NCBI RefSeq assembly: GCF_932526225.1
Contig: NC_064036.1
Coordinates: 5,029,519-5,093,518 of the forward strand
DNA: 64,000 nt
Reading direction: 5' to 3'
DNA from: Nematostella vectensis
Lineage: Eukaryota; Cnidaria; Anthozoa; Actiniaria; Edwardsiidae
Shown here: positions 34,717 through 46,200 of the stretch, piece after piece
Position numbering within the stretch: the first letter of the stretch is position 1
Layout: the number at the start of each line of letters is the position of its first letter
Notes under the pieces: generated by a model
Seen by the model: only the letters and a program-made list of their open reading frames with translations
What the model was told of the DNA's origin: nothing
The model's database searches: none
Made by a program: the position numbers and the translations under genes

Positions 34717-36531
34717 CTGCGCTGTTGCACTTGTCACCAGAACAACAGTTGACGTCACAGTCCAGGGGGAGGTTCTTGCCTGCACCCCCCTTACATATCT
34801 CCATCCCTTTGTTTGAGCAGAGAGAGGCGGAGGTACAGCCTCGTCCATACTGCCTGATCCTCTTTCCATCGTACATCTGATCCACAAACTGCGAATAATA
34901 AAAATACAGTTCTCACACACTTTTCAGATGATCAGACGTAAGCCTAGTTTCAGCCGTTCAGACCGGGATTTCTGTGGTATAAGAATAACGCTCTCCTTTC
35001 GGGATAAGAAAACTGGGGACTAGGATGATCAAACGATGCCTTTCGTGAAATCTCGATATAACGACACTAACGATCAACTCTCTATAACGATCATGATTTC
35101 GGGTCACGACAATTATTTCTCCTTTCAACAATGAATTTTTCAAGAGGGGGGACAGTCCAAGGTAACTAAAGAGGGAAGCTTTGGGCCTATACTTGTTCCA
35201 TAGTGAACAATGTAGAAGCTGGTTTCATTTATGCTGTGGAGATAATTAATGTCGACATTTCTCGCACGTCCGATTCAAACGCGGCTCCAACTCCAACTTG
35301 CCCGCCTGTTCTTACCGCTTTGAAGCATCTGTCTTGCCAGGGCCAGCACTCTTTGGATTTTCTGTACTTCATACACATGCTCATAGACTCAGGGCTTCCA
35401 CACTCCCAGCATGTCAAGCCAGCCGCTGACAACAGGAACGCGTAACACAACATCAAAATACGTGACACAACGTAAGAGTTCGTGACACAACGGAGAAATA
35501 CGTGACACCAACAGAGTCGGTACCATTTGTACTTTAGTACCTATATTACAAAAAGGCCCGGAAGTTGACTATTAGAAGAGCCTCATTCTATGGTCAAGGT
35601 AGAAATAATATCAATGACACTAGATTTTTCAATCTCCTAGTTTGTAATCCCCTTCAAAGTGCTATCACAATGAAAGAGTTTGGGACTGAGGACTCTGATA
35701 TGCAGGTAGAAGAAGGGGAGGGACACCTGGGAAAATAATAGCGAAATTCTTATCGAATACACAAGCATAAAAAATATAGCTTTGGCAGCACAAACAAACG
35801 GAATTTGGGGAAAAGAACAAACATCTAAAGATAGACACTCTGTATAAAAAAAGCTGTAAGAATAAAAGCTGGAATCTAGAATATTTATAAACGATTGTGT
35901 CTGCGATACACTAGTGAATTGTACAAGGCGAAAAAATCGTTTTGAAAGCAATATTGAACAGCCCCTTTGCGTGACAATAAACAGTGATTAGATGTCAAAC
36001 GCGACGTGCGGGGAATGTGAACGAAAGCGCGAGGGTTGCGTCGTTCTTATCGGCTAGTACAAAAAAAACATCTAACAGAACTCTGCCATTTCGCCTTTTA
36101 TACATATTTGATAATAAAGAACCAGCAGCACAAAATCACAAATATGGTAGATAGAAGAATCAAAATCCAATGGGCAGCAGGACGCACGATACATATAGCA
36201 CATTCTTAGTGGAAAAATCCCGAAATACCTTAGTAGGATCGAGCCATGCAATTCAAGACAGGCATAGGGTTAATTCTAGTTTTCTTGTACTCGTAGCATT
36301 CCCTTACATAATAATAAAATATGATATATTTGTAGTGACAAAGTGAGTGGTGTAATGGTCGTGCTTGTAGGTAGAACCGTTTGTTGACCACAAGTTAATA
36401 GTTATTGTTTGAATGCGTCCATGTTTAGCGCATGGTACAATGTGTGAAGTTTAAGCGGATCTAATCGAAATTCACTTACCCAATGTTACAGCGAGTAGGA
36501 ACGATAGAATGCTTAATAATTTGAGCTCCAT
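34655..36531 (-). CDS. Ly6/uPAR (three-finger) domain protein A, probably GPI-anchored
   Basis: Exons on the reverse strand: 36531-36480, 35425-35316, 34888-34655; 131 residues. Exon 1 encodes a signal peptide (MELKLLSILSFLLAVTL). The mature part begins LTCWECGSPES and has ten cysteines, including CMKY, CWPWQDRCF, GRGCTSASLC, ICKGG and the closing DCDVNCCSGDKCNSA, the CC-x4-CN signature of the Ly6 family. The last 20 or so residues (AFSAVLLVTCTLLFLMV) are hydrophobic and end the chain, as expected for GPI attachment. Such proteins act at the cell surface as ligands, receptor modulators or adhesion factors; no specific function is inferred. Paralogue of gene B at 37558-39477, with the same phases and exon 1 and 2 lengths. 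Introns 34889-35315 and 35426-36479 hold nothing recognised. Confidence 0.9.
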
Positions 36532-36623
36532 TTTGCAGTAAAACCGTTTTCTTCACACAAGTAAAGGAGCGTTGGTTCGCTTCACGCCATACAAAGACGA
36601 GCTAGGGTTACACAGGCATTAGG

Positions 36624-36653
36624 TTTCATGTTTTCAACCTTTCAGCCAATCAG
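36624..36653 (-). promoter_or_regulatory. Conserved CCAAT-type promoter block, Ly6 gene A
   Basis: TTTCATGTTTT followed by CCAATCAG (36646-36653), about 120 bp upstream of the ATG. The same pair of blocks lies about 110 bp upstream of gene B. On the coding strand it reads as inverted CCAAT, CTGATTGG. Confidence 0.55.
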
Positions 36654-37090
36654 CGTGAAGAATTCGGTACATTTATTGGACGGCGCCTGGAGTGATAAGC
36701 AAAGATGGCGCTAAGTGAGCATGGAGCGAGGAATTTGTTCAAACATGATAAGAATGTCGGATAAAGGCTCTAGATAGTCAATCATCTTTAACCATCACGA
36801 AACCACCCTAACCCACAGTCAACACGCAATTTTAAAAGTTGAATAGTAAAGTCTTACACATAAGTTCACCTCCTGTCCTTCAAACTTGAAGATAAATAAC
36901 TGAGCTCAGTAGATTAGATAAGTTATCATACAAAAAAAATACCAAAAAGCTGATAAAATACTTTTTTTATTTTAATAAAACCATTAAAATACTGAAATTT
37001 CCCTGCCACAAACAAGTCTATAAAATCCATTAGTATGGTGTTATTACATTGGAGGTCGCTAGGGTACTGTTCGATGAACGGCGCTGAATT

Positions 37091-37193
37091 TTCCCTGCTA
37101 GCAGAGGCCTCTTTTCCCTGTATTTCGCTGGGCTGGCGTTCGCGAGGCCATCCCAGCGAAATACAGAGAAAAGAGGCCTCTGCTAGCAGGGAA
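37091..37193. mobile_element. 103-bp foldback element, same family as 42793-43584
   Basis: Near-perfect palindrome starting TTCCCTGCTAGCAGAGGCCT and ending with its reverse complement; about 45 bp per arm. Flanks CGCTGAATT and CGTTGAATT match 8 of 9, suggesting a 9-bp target duplication. The rest of this spacer (36654-37557) is plain. Confidence 0.8.
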
Positions 37194-37557
37194 CGTTGAA
37201 TTATTTGAATCATTTAAATATTCCGCTTAACGTGGATTTTGTATTATTACATTGATCTTCCCATGATATAGTTACAGTGGATAAAATTCCTGACACGCTT
37301 TCCAGACTAAACAATCGTAGAAAAAAAATGTCTAGTCTATGTACAACACATGGATTCTTTTCCCTGCTCTGATATTCCCTATCAATAGATCGACTTGTAA
37401 ACAGCTTCAAACAAACAAACGCAAGGCTTAGTTCTTAAAACTTTACTCTTGCAGGCAAAGCTGCCCCTTCATGAGAAGGAGTCTTTATATCCACAATCTC
37501 GAGTCTCTCATCAGAAGTAAAACATGTTCCTTTTCTTTTTTAACTCTCACATCATCT

Positions 37558-39477
37558 TTAGAGAAGAACGATAGTTAGAAGTGCGCATGCCGCCAAGATT
37601 ATAGCGCTGACCGCAGGTAACGAGGCACTGTTGCAGTAGTCTCCGGAACAGCAGTAAACATCGCATTGATGGTCAAACGGGTAGTCCTGGCCTTTGCCCC
37701 CCTTGCACACATCGACTTTTTTGTCGTTACACTCAGAGGCAGAGGTGCAGCCACGCCCAAATAACAGAACAGGATCTCCTTCGTACCACGTGTCCACAGA
37801 CTACGAAAGGGGAAAATCAGAGATGGTATTATTGTCAAATGAACAATGGGAACAATAGAGATCACCCATCCCAATGTGACTTATCTATAAACCAAGTATA
37901 TACTTCAAAGGGAACGATAAAAGGGCATGACAGTCGGGCTACCGAATCTAAGACAATCGTTCCAAAGGGCTTTTTCTGGCCGTTTTCAACCAACCAAATT
38001 TTTCTTTTCTGCATATTTTTATTTGCCTTATAAAGAGATTGCCTCAAGCCAGGCCAAACTGGCTTAAAGACAAGGACGCTCCTGGCCCCTTATTTCATAT
38101 AGAATAATTTTACGACATTTTTCTAAACATTACCCGCTCCAGTCAGAGGCAGGAATGAACTCTTTATGATACTCTACAGCCCCCTGCATCTTGACTACCG
38201 TGGTATTACAAACAGTCTTACTTTGCACAAATATTTTCTATTTTGTTTACATTGAACAAGAAACACAAGAAAGGGATCTGCATGTGATAACTCGCTTGTA
38301 TTAATAAGACTGATTTATACAGCACAATTTAGTCGTATTCGACTTGCCCGCAACACTTCTACAACACGAGTCGTAGAGTGCCAGCCGTCTACGCTCCGAT
38401 ACGACGTCCCGAAAGTCGTAGTGTGTAATCCAGGGCTAAGACATGTGCTAGGCAGGTCGCACACGACTAAATCATGCTGTCTAAATCAGCCTTTAGAGTT
38501 TTGATAATTAAAATACTCACCGCTTTGTAGCATCGATCCTGCCAGCCCTCGCATTCGACAAATGCTCTATATTTCATGCACATACCAAAGCCCTCTGTAT
38601 TCTGACATTGTATACAGGATAACCCAGAAACTGAAAGAGAAAACGCGCTGGTAAAGTACCCTAACGATACTAATTTCTACCACCATCTAGTGCAACAATA
38701 CTTATTGGCCTACACAACCAAGTATTACAATATTTATATACCCGAATAGGTCCTTTCACAAGCAGCGTGTTCATAAAATCTTAGGGGGTATTTTGCGTGA
38801 CATGGTAAATATTTCGTTTGAAATTCAAGCCATTTTACACCGAACAATTAGAATTTATATTCTAGGCTATCGGCAGCCAGTTAAAAAGCATGTATCGGGA
38901 TTGAGTGCAATAAATACTCTTTTTATGTCGAGCAAACCTAAGTTACCTATCTCATCCGTTTTTGACACAACAAATTAATATTCAGTTAGAGGCTAGTTTG
39001 GTGAAGTGCAAATCTTTAGCAGTAGGTGTATTACAGTAGGAAAGAAAAACAAAGTATAGAACTGAATAAGCTAGAAGCTGCTGAATCAAAAGCAACGAGA
39101 AGAAAGCTCTCACAAATTCTTTCCTGCACGATTTGAGTCCTTATCAACTTACAACTGACAAAAATGCACAGCCTTAAGTTCCCACTCGCTGTAAGCGCCT
39201 AGACCTAGGCCTAATAATACAAGAATGGAAGTAATAACTTCGGATTACAACAAAACCATGCAACTTGTATAAAATTAAACAGCATGGTTTTAGGACAATT
39301 CGTTGTTACGTGTTTTGATCACAACTTCACTAATACACAAAGCTGTGAATGTACTGAACGCGCTTAACCCAGCCTTTCTATCAATTGCACGCCGAGAAGT
39401 TCGAAATTGAGTCTCTTTTACTTACCTAATGGGACTGTGAGCATAAAACACAGCGCGCCGAGTAGTTTGGAATCCAT
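37558..39477 (-). CDS. Ly6/uPAR (three-finger) domain protein B, probably GPI-anchored
   Basis: Exons on the reverse strand: 39477-39426, 38630-38521, 37800-37558; 134 residues. Exon lengths 52/110/243 bp against 52/110/234 in gene A, with identical phases, so the two arose by tandem duplication. Signal peptide MDSKLLGALCFMLTVPL; mature region SCIQCQNTEGFGMCMKYR, CEGWQDRCYKA, GRGCTSASEC, VCKGG and CDVYCCSGDYCNSA; hydrophobic tail AVSAIILAACALLTIVLL fits a GPI signal. Role not inferable beyond the family. Its promoter faces that of the PB1-GH116 gene. Introns 37801-38520 and 38631-39425 hold nothing recognised. Confidence 0.9.
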
Positions 39478-40265
39478 TTTTTTGTGATAACGGACACTAT
39501 AAACTCCAAACAATTCGATTCCTCGCTTCAAGCCAGGAGGAGTTAGATTTCGCTAGAATCAAATTTCATGTTTTGGGCGTTCAACCAATCAGGACAAAGG
39601 ATTTGTGCACTCAAAGATGATAAAAGATGGAGGAAAATGCGAGGTATTTGTGTGTGCCATTTTGTATCAGAGATGTTATTTTAAAATGCTGCTTGTAGAT
39701 TGGTAGTTTTTTTAAATATATATTTAGACTACAGGCGCGTACCCAGGGTTAGCTGAGGGGGGAGCGCAGTGTTATAGGAATCATATGGAAAAAGCATAGA
39801 ATTTGAAAAGAAATGACCCACTTTTGGAAGCCAAAAGGGAGGGGTGGTACGCTCCCCTGTGCACCCTCTCCCCCTGTGTAAAAGGCCTGGACTATCAGCT
39901 CAAACATCAGTTCAGGGAAACTTTTCAATAAAGTATTTTGAAGGGGAGGGGGGCGAAGTGTTAAATGGGAAAACATCAGCTAGAATTGCATTGGAAACAG
40001 CGAAAGTTCGGCTTCTTAACTATACTATTCGACATAAAACCATGTCGAAAATGGCTCTAAAATCTGCGCTTCTTTCTCTATTATAGCGATATAACACCGC
40101 ACGATCGGATTATGACCCCTTCTTTCTATTTTGGGTTCCCTGTGCTTAGTCACCAGCTTCTCGCCACTTTTCTATTCCCTTCTTTTGTATTTCAACTCAC
40201 ATGACCAAGGAGAGCGCATTTTTGCACTGCAGAGGGTCTGTCAATGAAACTTTTATTTTGAAAAT
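39478..40265. promoter_or_regulatory. Divergent spacer between Ly6 gene B and PB1-GH116 gene
   Basis: Two start codons point away from each other across 788 bp. The Ly6-side block TTTCATGTTTT...CCAATC lies at 39563-39592. Near 39733-39900 a stretch beginning CAGGCGCGTACCCAGG and carrying gggaggggtggtacgctcccc looks like part of a dispersed inverted-repeat element. Confidence 0.45.
39563..39592 (-). promoter_or_regulatory. Conserved CCAAT-type promoter block, Ly6 gene B
   Basis: TTTCATGTTTT then CCAATCAG (39585-39592), at nearly the same distance from the ATG as in gene A. It is one of the few non-coding blocks shared by the two genes. Confidence 0.55.
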
Positions 40266-43200
40266 ATGGCTTTCGCATGTAGTCTCCAGATCACTGTGTG
40301 TATGAACTCTCCTAACGACGGCTCTACTGTTGAAAAGTGCGTCTCTTTTGACTTCGATCGGCGCGAGAGTCGAAGGTAAAAGTTTTTGTTGTGTTGTCAA
40401 ATTTGTCAGACCATTTTGATTCTCGCTCTGACGAGTTGTTGAAATTCACTCCGGATCACAGGCTTTCCAACCTCTCAGTCAGTCTCCAGTCAATCCCAGT
40501 AACTACAGCAGCTCGAAGATTTTCACGATTGATCACCTCCTGTAATTGTCCTATAATTTTCTTATATCCTAGAATAAAGTTCACATGCTTTGTGATGTGT
40601 ATTTATTCAGAATAATGCCTAGTGCACACTAGCAACATAACAACATAACGACATCGGCGCGCGCACTATGTTTAGCCCGACATAACGACATGGCGTAATG
40701 ACATAAAAGAAAAAAACATGTTTTTTCTCTTATGTCGTTATGTCGAAGATAAGAGTGTGTGCACCCATGTCGTTATGTCGATATATCGCTGGTGTGCACT
40801 AGGGATAAGCGGTATTTCTAACGTTTGAGCAGTTGAGGAATTCCGCGTTACTATGGTCTGAAAAATGCATATACAGAATGTCATGAATTTTTCAAGACCT
40901 GTAATTTTTTTAGAATAAGTACTTAGGTCTTGATTGCTCCAATTTCGATATCCGCCATAGCCCTAGCCATCATCTCTACTACTTGCTGCATGCTTTCCTC
41001 CCCTCCCCTTACATACGTCCATCCTCTCTAAGCCTGAGTACCAGAGGCTTTTTACTCCCTGTTTTCTGAAGTAAACCATAGTGATGGACCGTTAGATACT
41101 TTAGGAAAGGGGGGATTCAAAAATCCCCCCAAAAGGACGAGCAGGCTCAAAAAGCAAGGGAGAAAAAAACTGAAATAAGTACTCACTAAGAATGCCAATG
41201 AATCAGTGAATCAGCAAAATTAAATTCAACAAAGCTGCTCCACATAAAAAAATCAAACAATCAGGAAAATGCACAACCCCTCTAAGACATGACCTAAAAT
41301 GGTCCATCACTGAAAACAATGAAGATGTGAGAACTGCCCTATCTGAATAACATGAGTATGACATAAGAGTATGAATCATTCTAATTATGAAGAATGTGTC
41401 AATGTAGATTGTGATTCTTGCTTACTAATAAGCTAACTTTTTTTAAAACTTTCTTAAAACTTTGTATTGGTGATGATAGGGTGCCTCACACATAAAATAA
41501 TAGGTTAAAGTGTTTTTTTTTTTTTTGCAGTTGGCAGGATATAGTGCAACAAATAAAGCAAGAGGTTGACTTTTCATGGGAGGAGCAGGACAAAGAATGG
41601 GCATTCCAGTATTGCGACGATGAAGGGGATATCATATTTGTAAGTGTACTATAGTTTTCTTATAAAAGTTTTCAAATAAACCCTTGCCATCATTCGTGTT
41701 GGGTTTCCTTCCTGGCATAAAAGAATTAATAACCCTCTCTATAATGGATATTATTTTTAGCCATTCATACCTTCCATAAACTAATGATAGTTTTCTTTAT
41801 CTATTTTTATTATTATTTCAGTTTCTTTTTGTTCAAATAAAGACATTGTGTATTCCAGGGAAGAACAGATAATGAATGGCAAGAGGCGGTAGAACATGGG
41901 TGCAGCAGCTCTGATGCAACACTCCAGATCAATGTATTTCCAATTGTTTCTACCAAGCCTAAAAAGACATGTGGGACTAGCAAATCATGCTGTAGCAAAG
42001 TAAGTGGATTTGATGAGGTTTTGCGACGTGTTCAAAATGGCCAAGGTTGATGCAAGTACAGTGTATGATCATTGTTTGATCTTTTAATCATCATTAAAAA
42101 AGATTTCAGTAACTGTTTTATTATAGTTTTTGTTTGCAAGTTGATGTATAAGAATCTGTCTTTTCAAAATGCAATTTCATTTTGTCAAACAAGAATCAGT
42201 GCCATACAGATTCAGCACATAAAAACCTGTAATCTGTATAGTGATTCACATACAGCATAGACATGAATCTGTGCCATACAGATTCAGCACATAAAAACCT
42301 GTAATCTGTATAGTGATTCGACATGAATCTGTGCCATACAGGTTCAGCCCATAGTAAATGTGCAATCTGTATAGCGATATGACATAAAAACGTGCAATGT
42401 GTAAAAGGAGTCACCTACAAATGTGTAATCTGTATATAGTGATTCACATACAGCACAAACATAATCTGTGCCATACAGGTTCAGCCCGTAGTAAATGTGC
42501 AATCTGTAAAATACATGTGCGATTCTGTAAAATTTAAATGTGCGATTCTATAAAGTGGTGGTAGGATGCAGAGAGTGGTGGGGGATGTCTCAGTGCTGAT
42601 TTCCCCACAAAATGTTATGTATAGTACAGTATTGCTTGGTAACATAATGTTCTTTCTGTGTTCTCTGTAGCCTTGCACCGGTTTCACTCGACCTATTCCT
42701 GCAACTCCTGAAAATGATGGCGCTGTACCACAAAAAGTGTAAGTGAGTGATAGTTTTATAATTTGTGGTTTTAATTACAAGAGAACAAAAACTTCCCTGC
42801 TAGCAGAGGCCTCTTTTCTCTGTATTTCGCTTTGCTTGAGTTCACGAGGAAAAGATACCTCTGCCATGGGTCGCAAGTTCGTTTGATCAAACTGCCGTCC
42901 ACGATTGTGGACGGGAGATCAAGAGCGCATGCTCCGTTTATTAATTACTGGCCACTATTTGAGCCCACAATGACTAGCGCATGCGTGAAGCATATATCCG
43001 CTGCGGGATAATAGCCCGCATTCGAAACGGCGTCCTCTGTAGAAATATCACGCGGCGAATTAAAAGAGAAGCCATTCAATGCCTTATCTTCATTCAGAAT
43101 TTTCTCTCTTTTGACTAACGAGTCAATCTTCCGTTTACAGGTTTTGCATATTCTTCTGGAATTAGCTGATCTAAGTTTACCAAAAATTTTTGTAACATTT

Positions 43201-46200
43201 TCTTCGAGTCAAACTGGGCGATATTTACATTGAAGAAACTCGCCTGCCCAGATGTCTTGAAATTTATCCCACAAACAAGACAAAACTTGTCTTTTCTGTT
43301 CAATCTTTTTAGTGACGTTTTAGGTGATTGATATTGAACAGTTGTTTTCTTTTTTCGAAGAGGAGAACTAACCGGAGTTTGATTCATAATTTGCGACTAA
43401 ACCCATGCAAAGCATATTGACAGCTTTCGCGCGATGGTACAGGTTTTGGCATGTCAAGCGCGGTCGCTTAGAAATGCACACACATGCGCAACGAAAACAG
43501 TTTCGACCCATGGCAGAGGTCTCTTTTCCTCCCGAATGCAAGCACAGCGAAATACAGAGAAAACAGGCCTCTGCTAGCAGGGAAAGCAAAAACAAGATTG
43601 GTAGGCCAATTATGTACATGTCTTTATTTAAATAATGAAGGCTTGATCCAAATGATCCATGTCAGTTTGAGGAGATTTATACAGTGGTTGGAGGTTCTAG
43701 AGTTTTTTTTTTTTTATAGAGCTTGCAGTTTTCTCATTGTTGTTTGATTGATTATTATCTTAAGGGTGAATGCTACGCTTCAAGACTTTATGTACAGCAA
43801 CGAGGCCTTGAGGGCTGTGGCCTTGCCTTTAGGTGCTTTAGGTAAGTTAAGTTTTTCTGTTCTTTATAGTTTATTACTATTCAGAAAATAAAATTTTATA
43901 GCCAGCCTTTATCAAGACTTTGTGACAATGTGTACAATCCAAGATTGCAGGTGCAGTATGACATGACATACCATTACATACTGCTGCAAGCACCTAGCCT
44001 TAAAATAAAGTCAACTTTAGTCTACTGTAGTCTACTTTATTGTAGGTTTATTTACCCTATTACTCTTCTACTTGCCCTTATTTGATTATGATTGTTTCCT
44101 TTACTGTAGGTGGTGGCTCAGTGGCTTTGGCTGGAGATGGGGGCTTGCGGCAATGGCAGATTAGTGGAGCTGTCAATCACACTGCTCATGTACCTAACTC
44201 ATTCTTTGCTATTCGGTAAGGACACCAACCCTGAATAGAAAAGAAGGAAGTGGTGGAGGTGCTTTTCAGCTTTACTATGGCATGCTTGTCTTAAAAAAAT
44301 ATAAATTATCCTCAGAAACCACATTGGACATGTCACATTGTTTTACACCTCAGAGTGACAAAATCAAGATTAAAGATTCTTTTCAAACACTAAACTTTTT
44401 CTCCTACTCCTTATTTTAACAACTACTTGAAATAGTGTTACAGAAATATAAGGTGTTTATTGTGTAACTTTTGTTGTAAAATACTGTATTTTTTTTATTT
44501 CACTTTTGATTTGATCTCAGTGTGGAGCAAACAAATTCTGTCAAAGCTGTGGCTCTCCAGTCCAACACATGGTATGACCAAACTGGGTTTAAACCTGCAG
44601 CCTACATCAGTGATCATGGTAGGTACAGAAGACACAAGCAAACCTCTTTCAAAGGATACATAAAAGCTCAAAATTTTATTGCAACATTTGGCAACATTTG
44701 GGATCACTAAGGTCGACCCCATTTTGGGACAACGAGGGCCAGTGTAGCAACTGTAAATCTGTAATGGGCTAAAAGCTATAGGGGACATTCTTAGACCCAG
44801 ACAAGTCACAGACCCCTTGTACACATAACTGTTTTCAACTTTGTTTTGCCACCTTCTAAACTTTATTGTTGTGGCTGTCAGTAGAATCAAGAAGTTCAAC
44901 TCCCTGGTAGAATGTAATTGCTTATGCTTATCTTTTTTGTGTGTTACAGTGCCATGCACACTTCTTTTTCTTTACAGTTTTGGGTTAGTGAGCCAACAAG
45001 ATTACTTCATTGCTCTCCAGACCATTAAATATGTTGTTAATGAAAACTGTTTTACACACCCTTAGTTTCTAAGTTTTTTTGAAATTTTGATGGCTATGGT
45101 AGTACAAATCATACTTATAAAGAAAGAGTTTTATACAATCAGATTTTTCCAAATTTCATTGATAATAAAGGTTTTCATCCCTGTACGTTGTAGTTGTTCC
45201 TGAGGCCTCTAAGGATCTTCTTAAAACGATACCTGGAGTGAAAACCATTACTGTTGGAGCAAAGTATCCCATTGCTGAAGGTAAGACTTTATTGGAGTAT
45301 CAGAGGACTGGCCAAGAAAATAAAGTTTTCAAATCTATCAAGGGCCTAAAGGAACAAGGTCAGCAAATCAACTCTAGCTACCATCAGACCATCCTTTGTG
45401 CTTCTCTACCATCCTTATTGCAACTTTTTTCAGTGCCCGAGGCCAAACAATGCCTCACTGACCAAACAAGCGCCTATGGGGCATTTCCAGGAAATCAACC
45501 CCACTTCCTCATTACAACCCCACATCCTCATTACATCTCCTTGTTGCTTCCCTTTTGAGTACCAGAGGCATGGCAAGGTAAAGCTGTTCCATTCCATCAA
45601 GGACTACAAAGAGCAGTGGTCACCAAATATACCCTTGCCATAATTCTTGTTGGGTTTCCTTGCATAAAATAATTAAACCCTCTCTATAATGGATATTTAG
45701 CCATTCCTGCACTTCTACAAGCTAATGATAGTGTTTGTCTGTTAACATCTGTTTAGTGAGCTATTTGAGTGATGAAGTTCCTGTTCAAGTTCACCTTGAA
45801 GCATTTAGTCCATGCATTCCTCTGGACTCGAAGAACAGTGGCATTCCGGTTATCATGTTTAACTTCAGTGTCACCAACATAACTTCGTCAGATGCACAGG
45901 TCAGTAAGCTTGTATATAGCTGGAAAACATTTACTATGATAGATTCTAGAGAGAAATGTACTGTAAGAAGTGCGGGTATAGGAGTCCCTTCGAAAAATTT
46001 TCTATCTTCAGTATCTCCCATATGTTTTCGCTTCCAGAAGGATTGGCCTTCTGTGAGTACGCGATACACAGATAAGAACACTTTTAGAACGAACGCATAG
46101 AGTTTTTTTCTTTCTGCGGTATAAAAGGCGCGCTCTAATAGCCACGACGACCTTAGTCGTCAATACATTGTGTGGAGGAACCTATCATTGAACTCGATTA

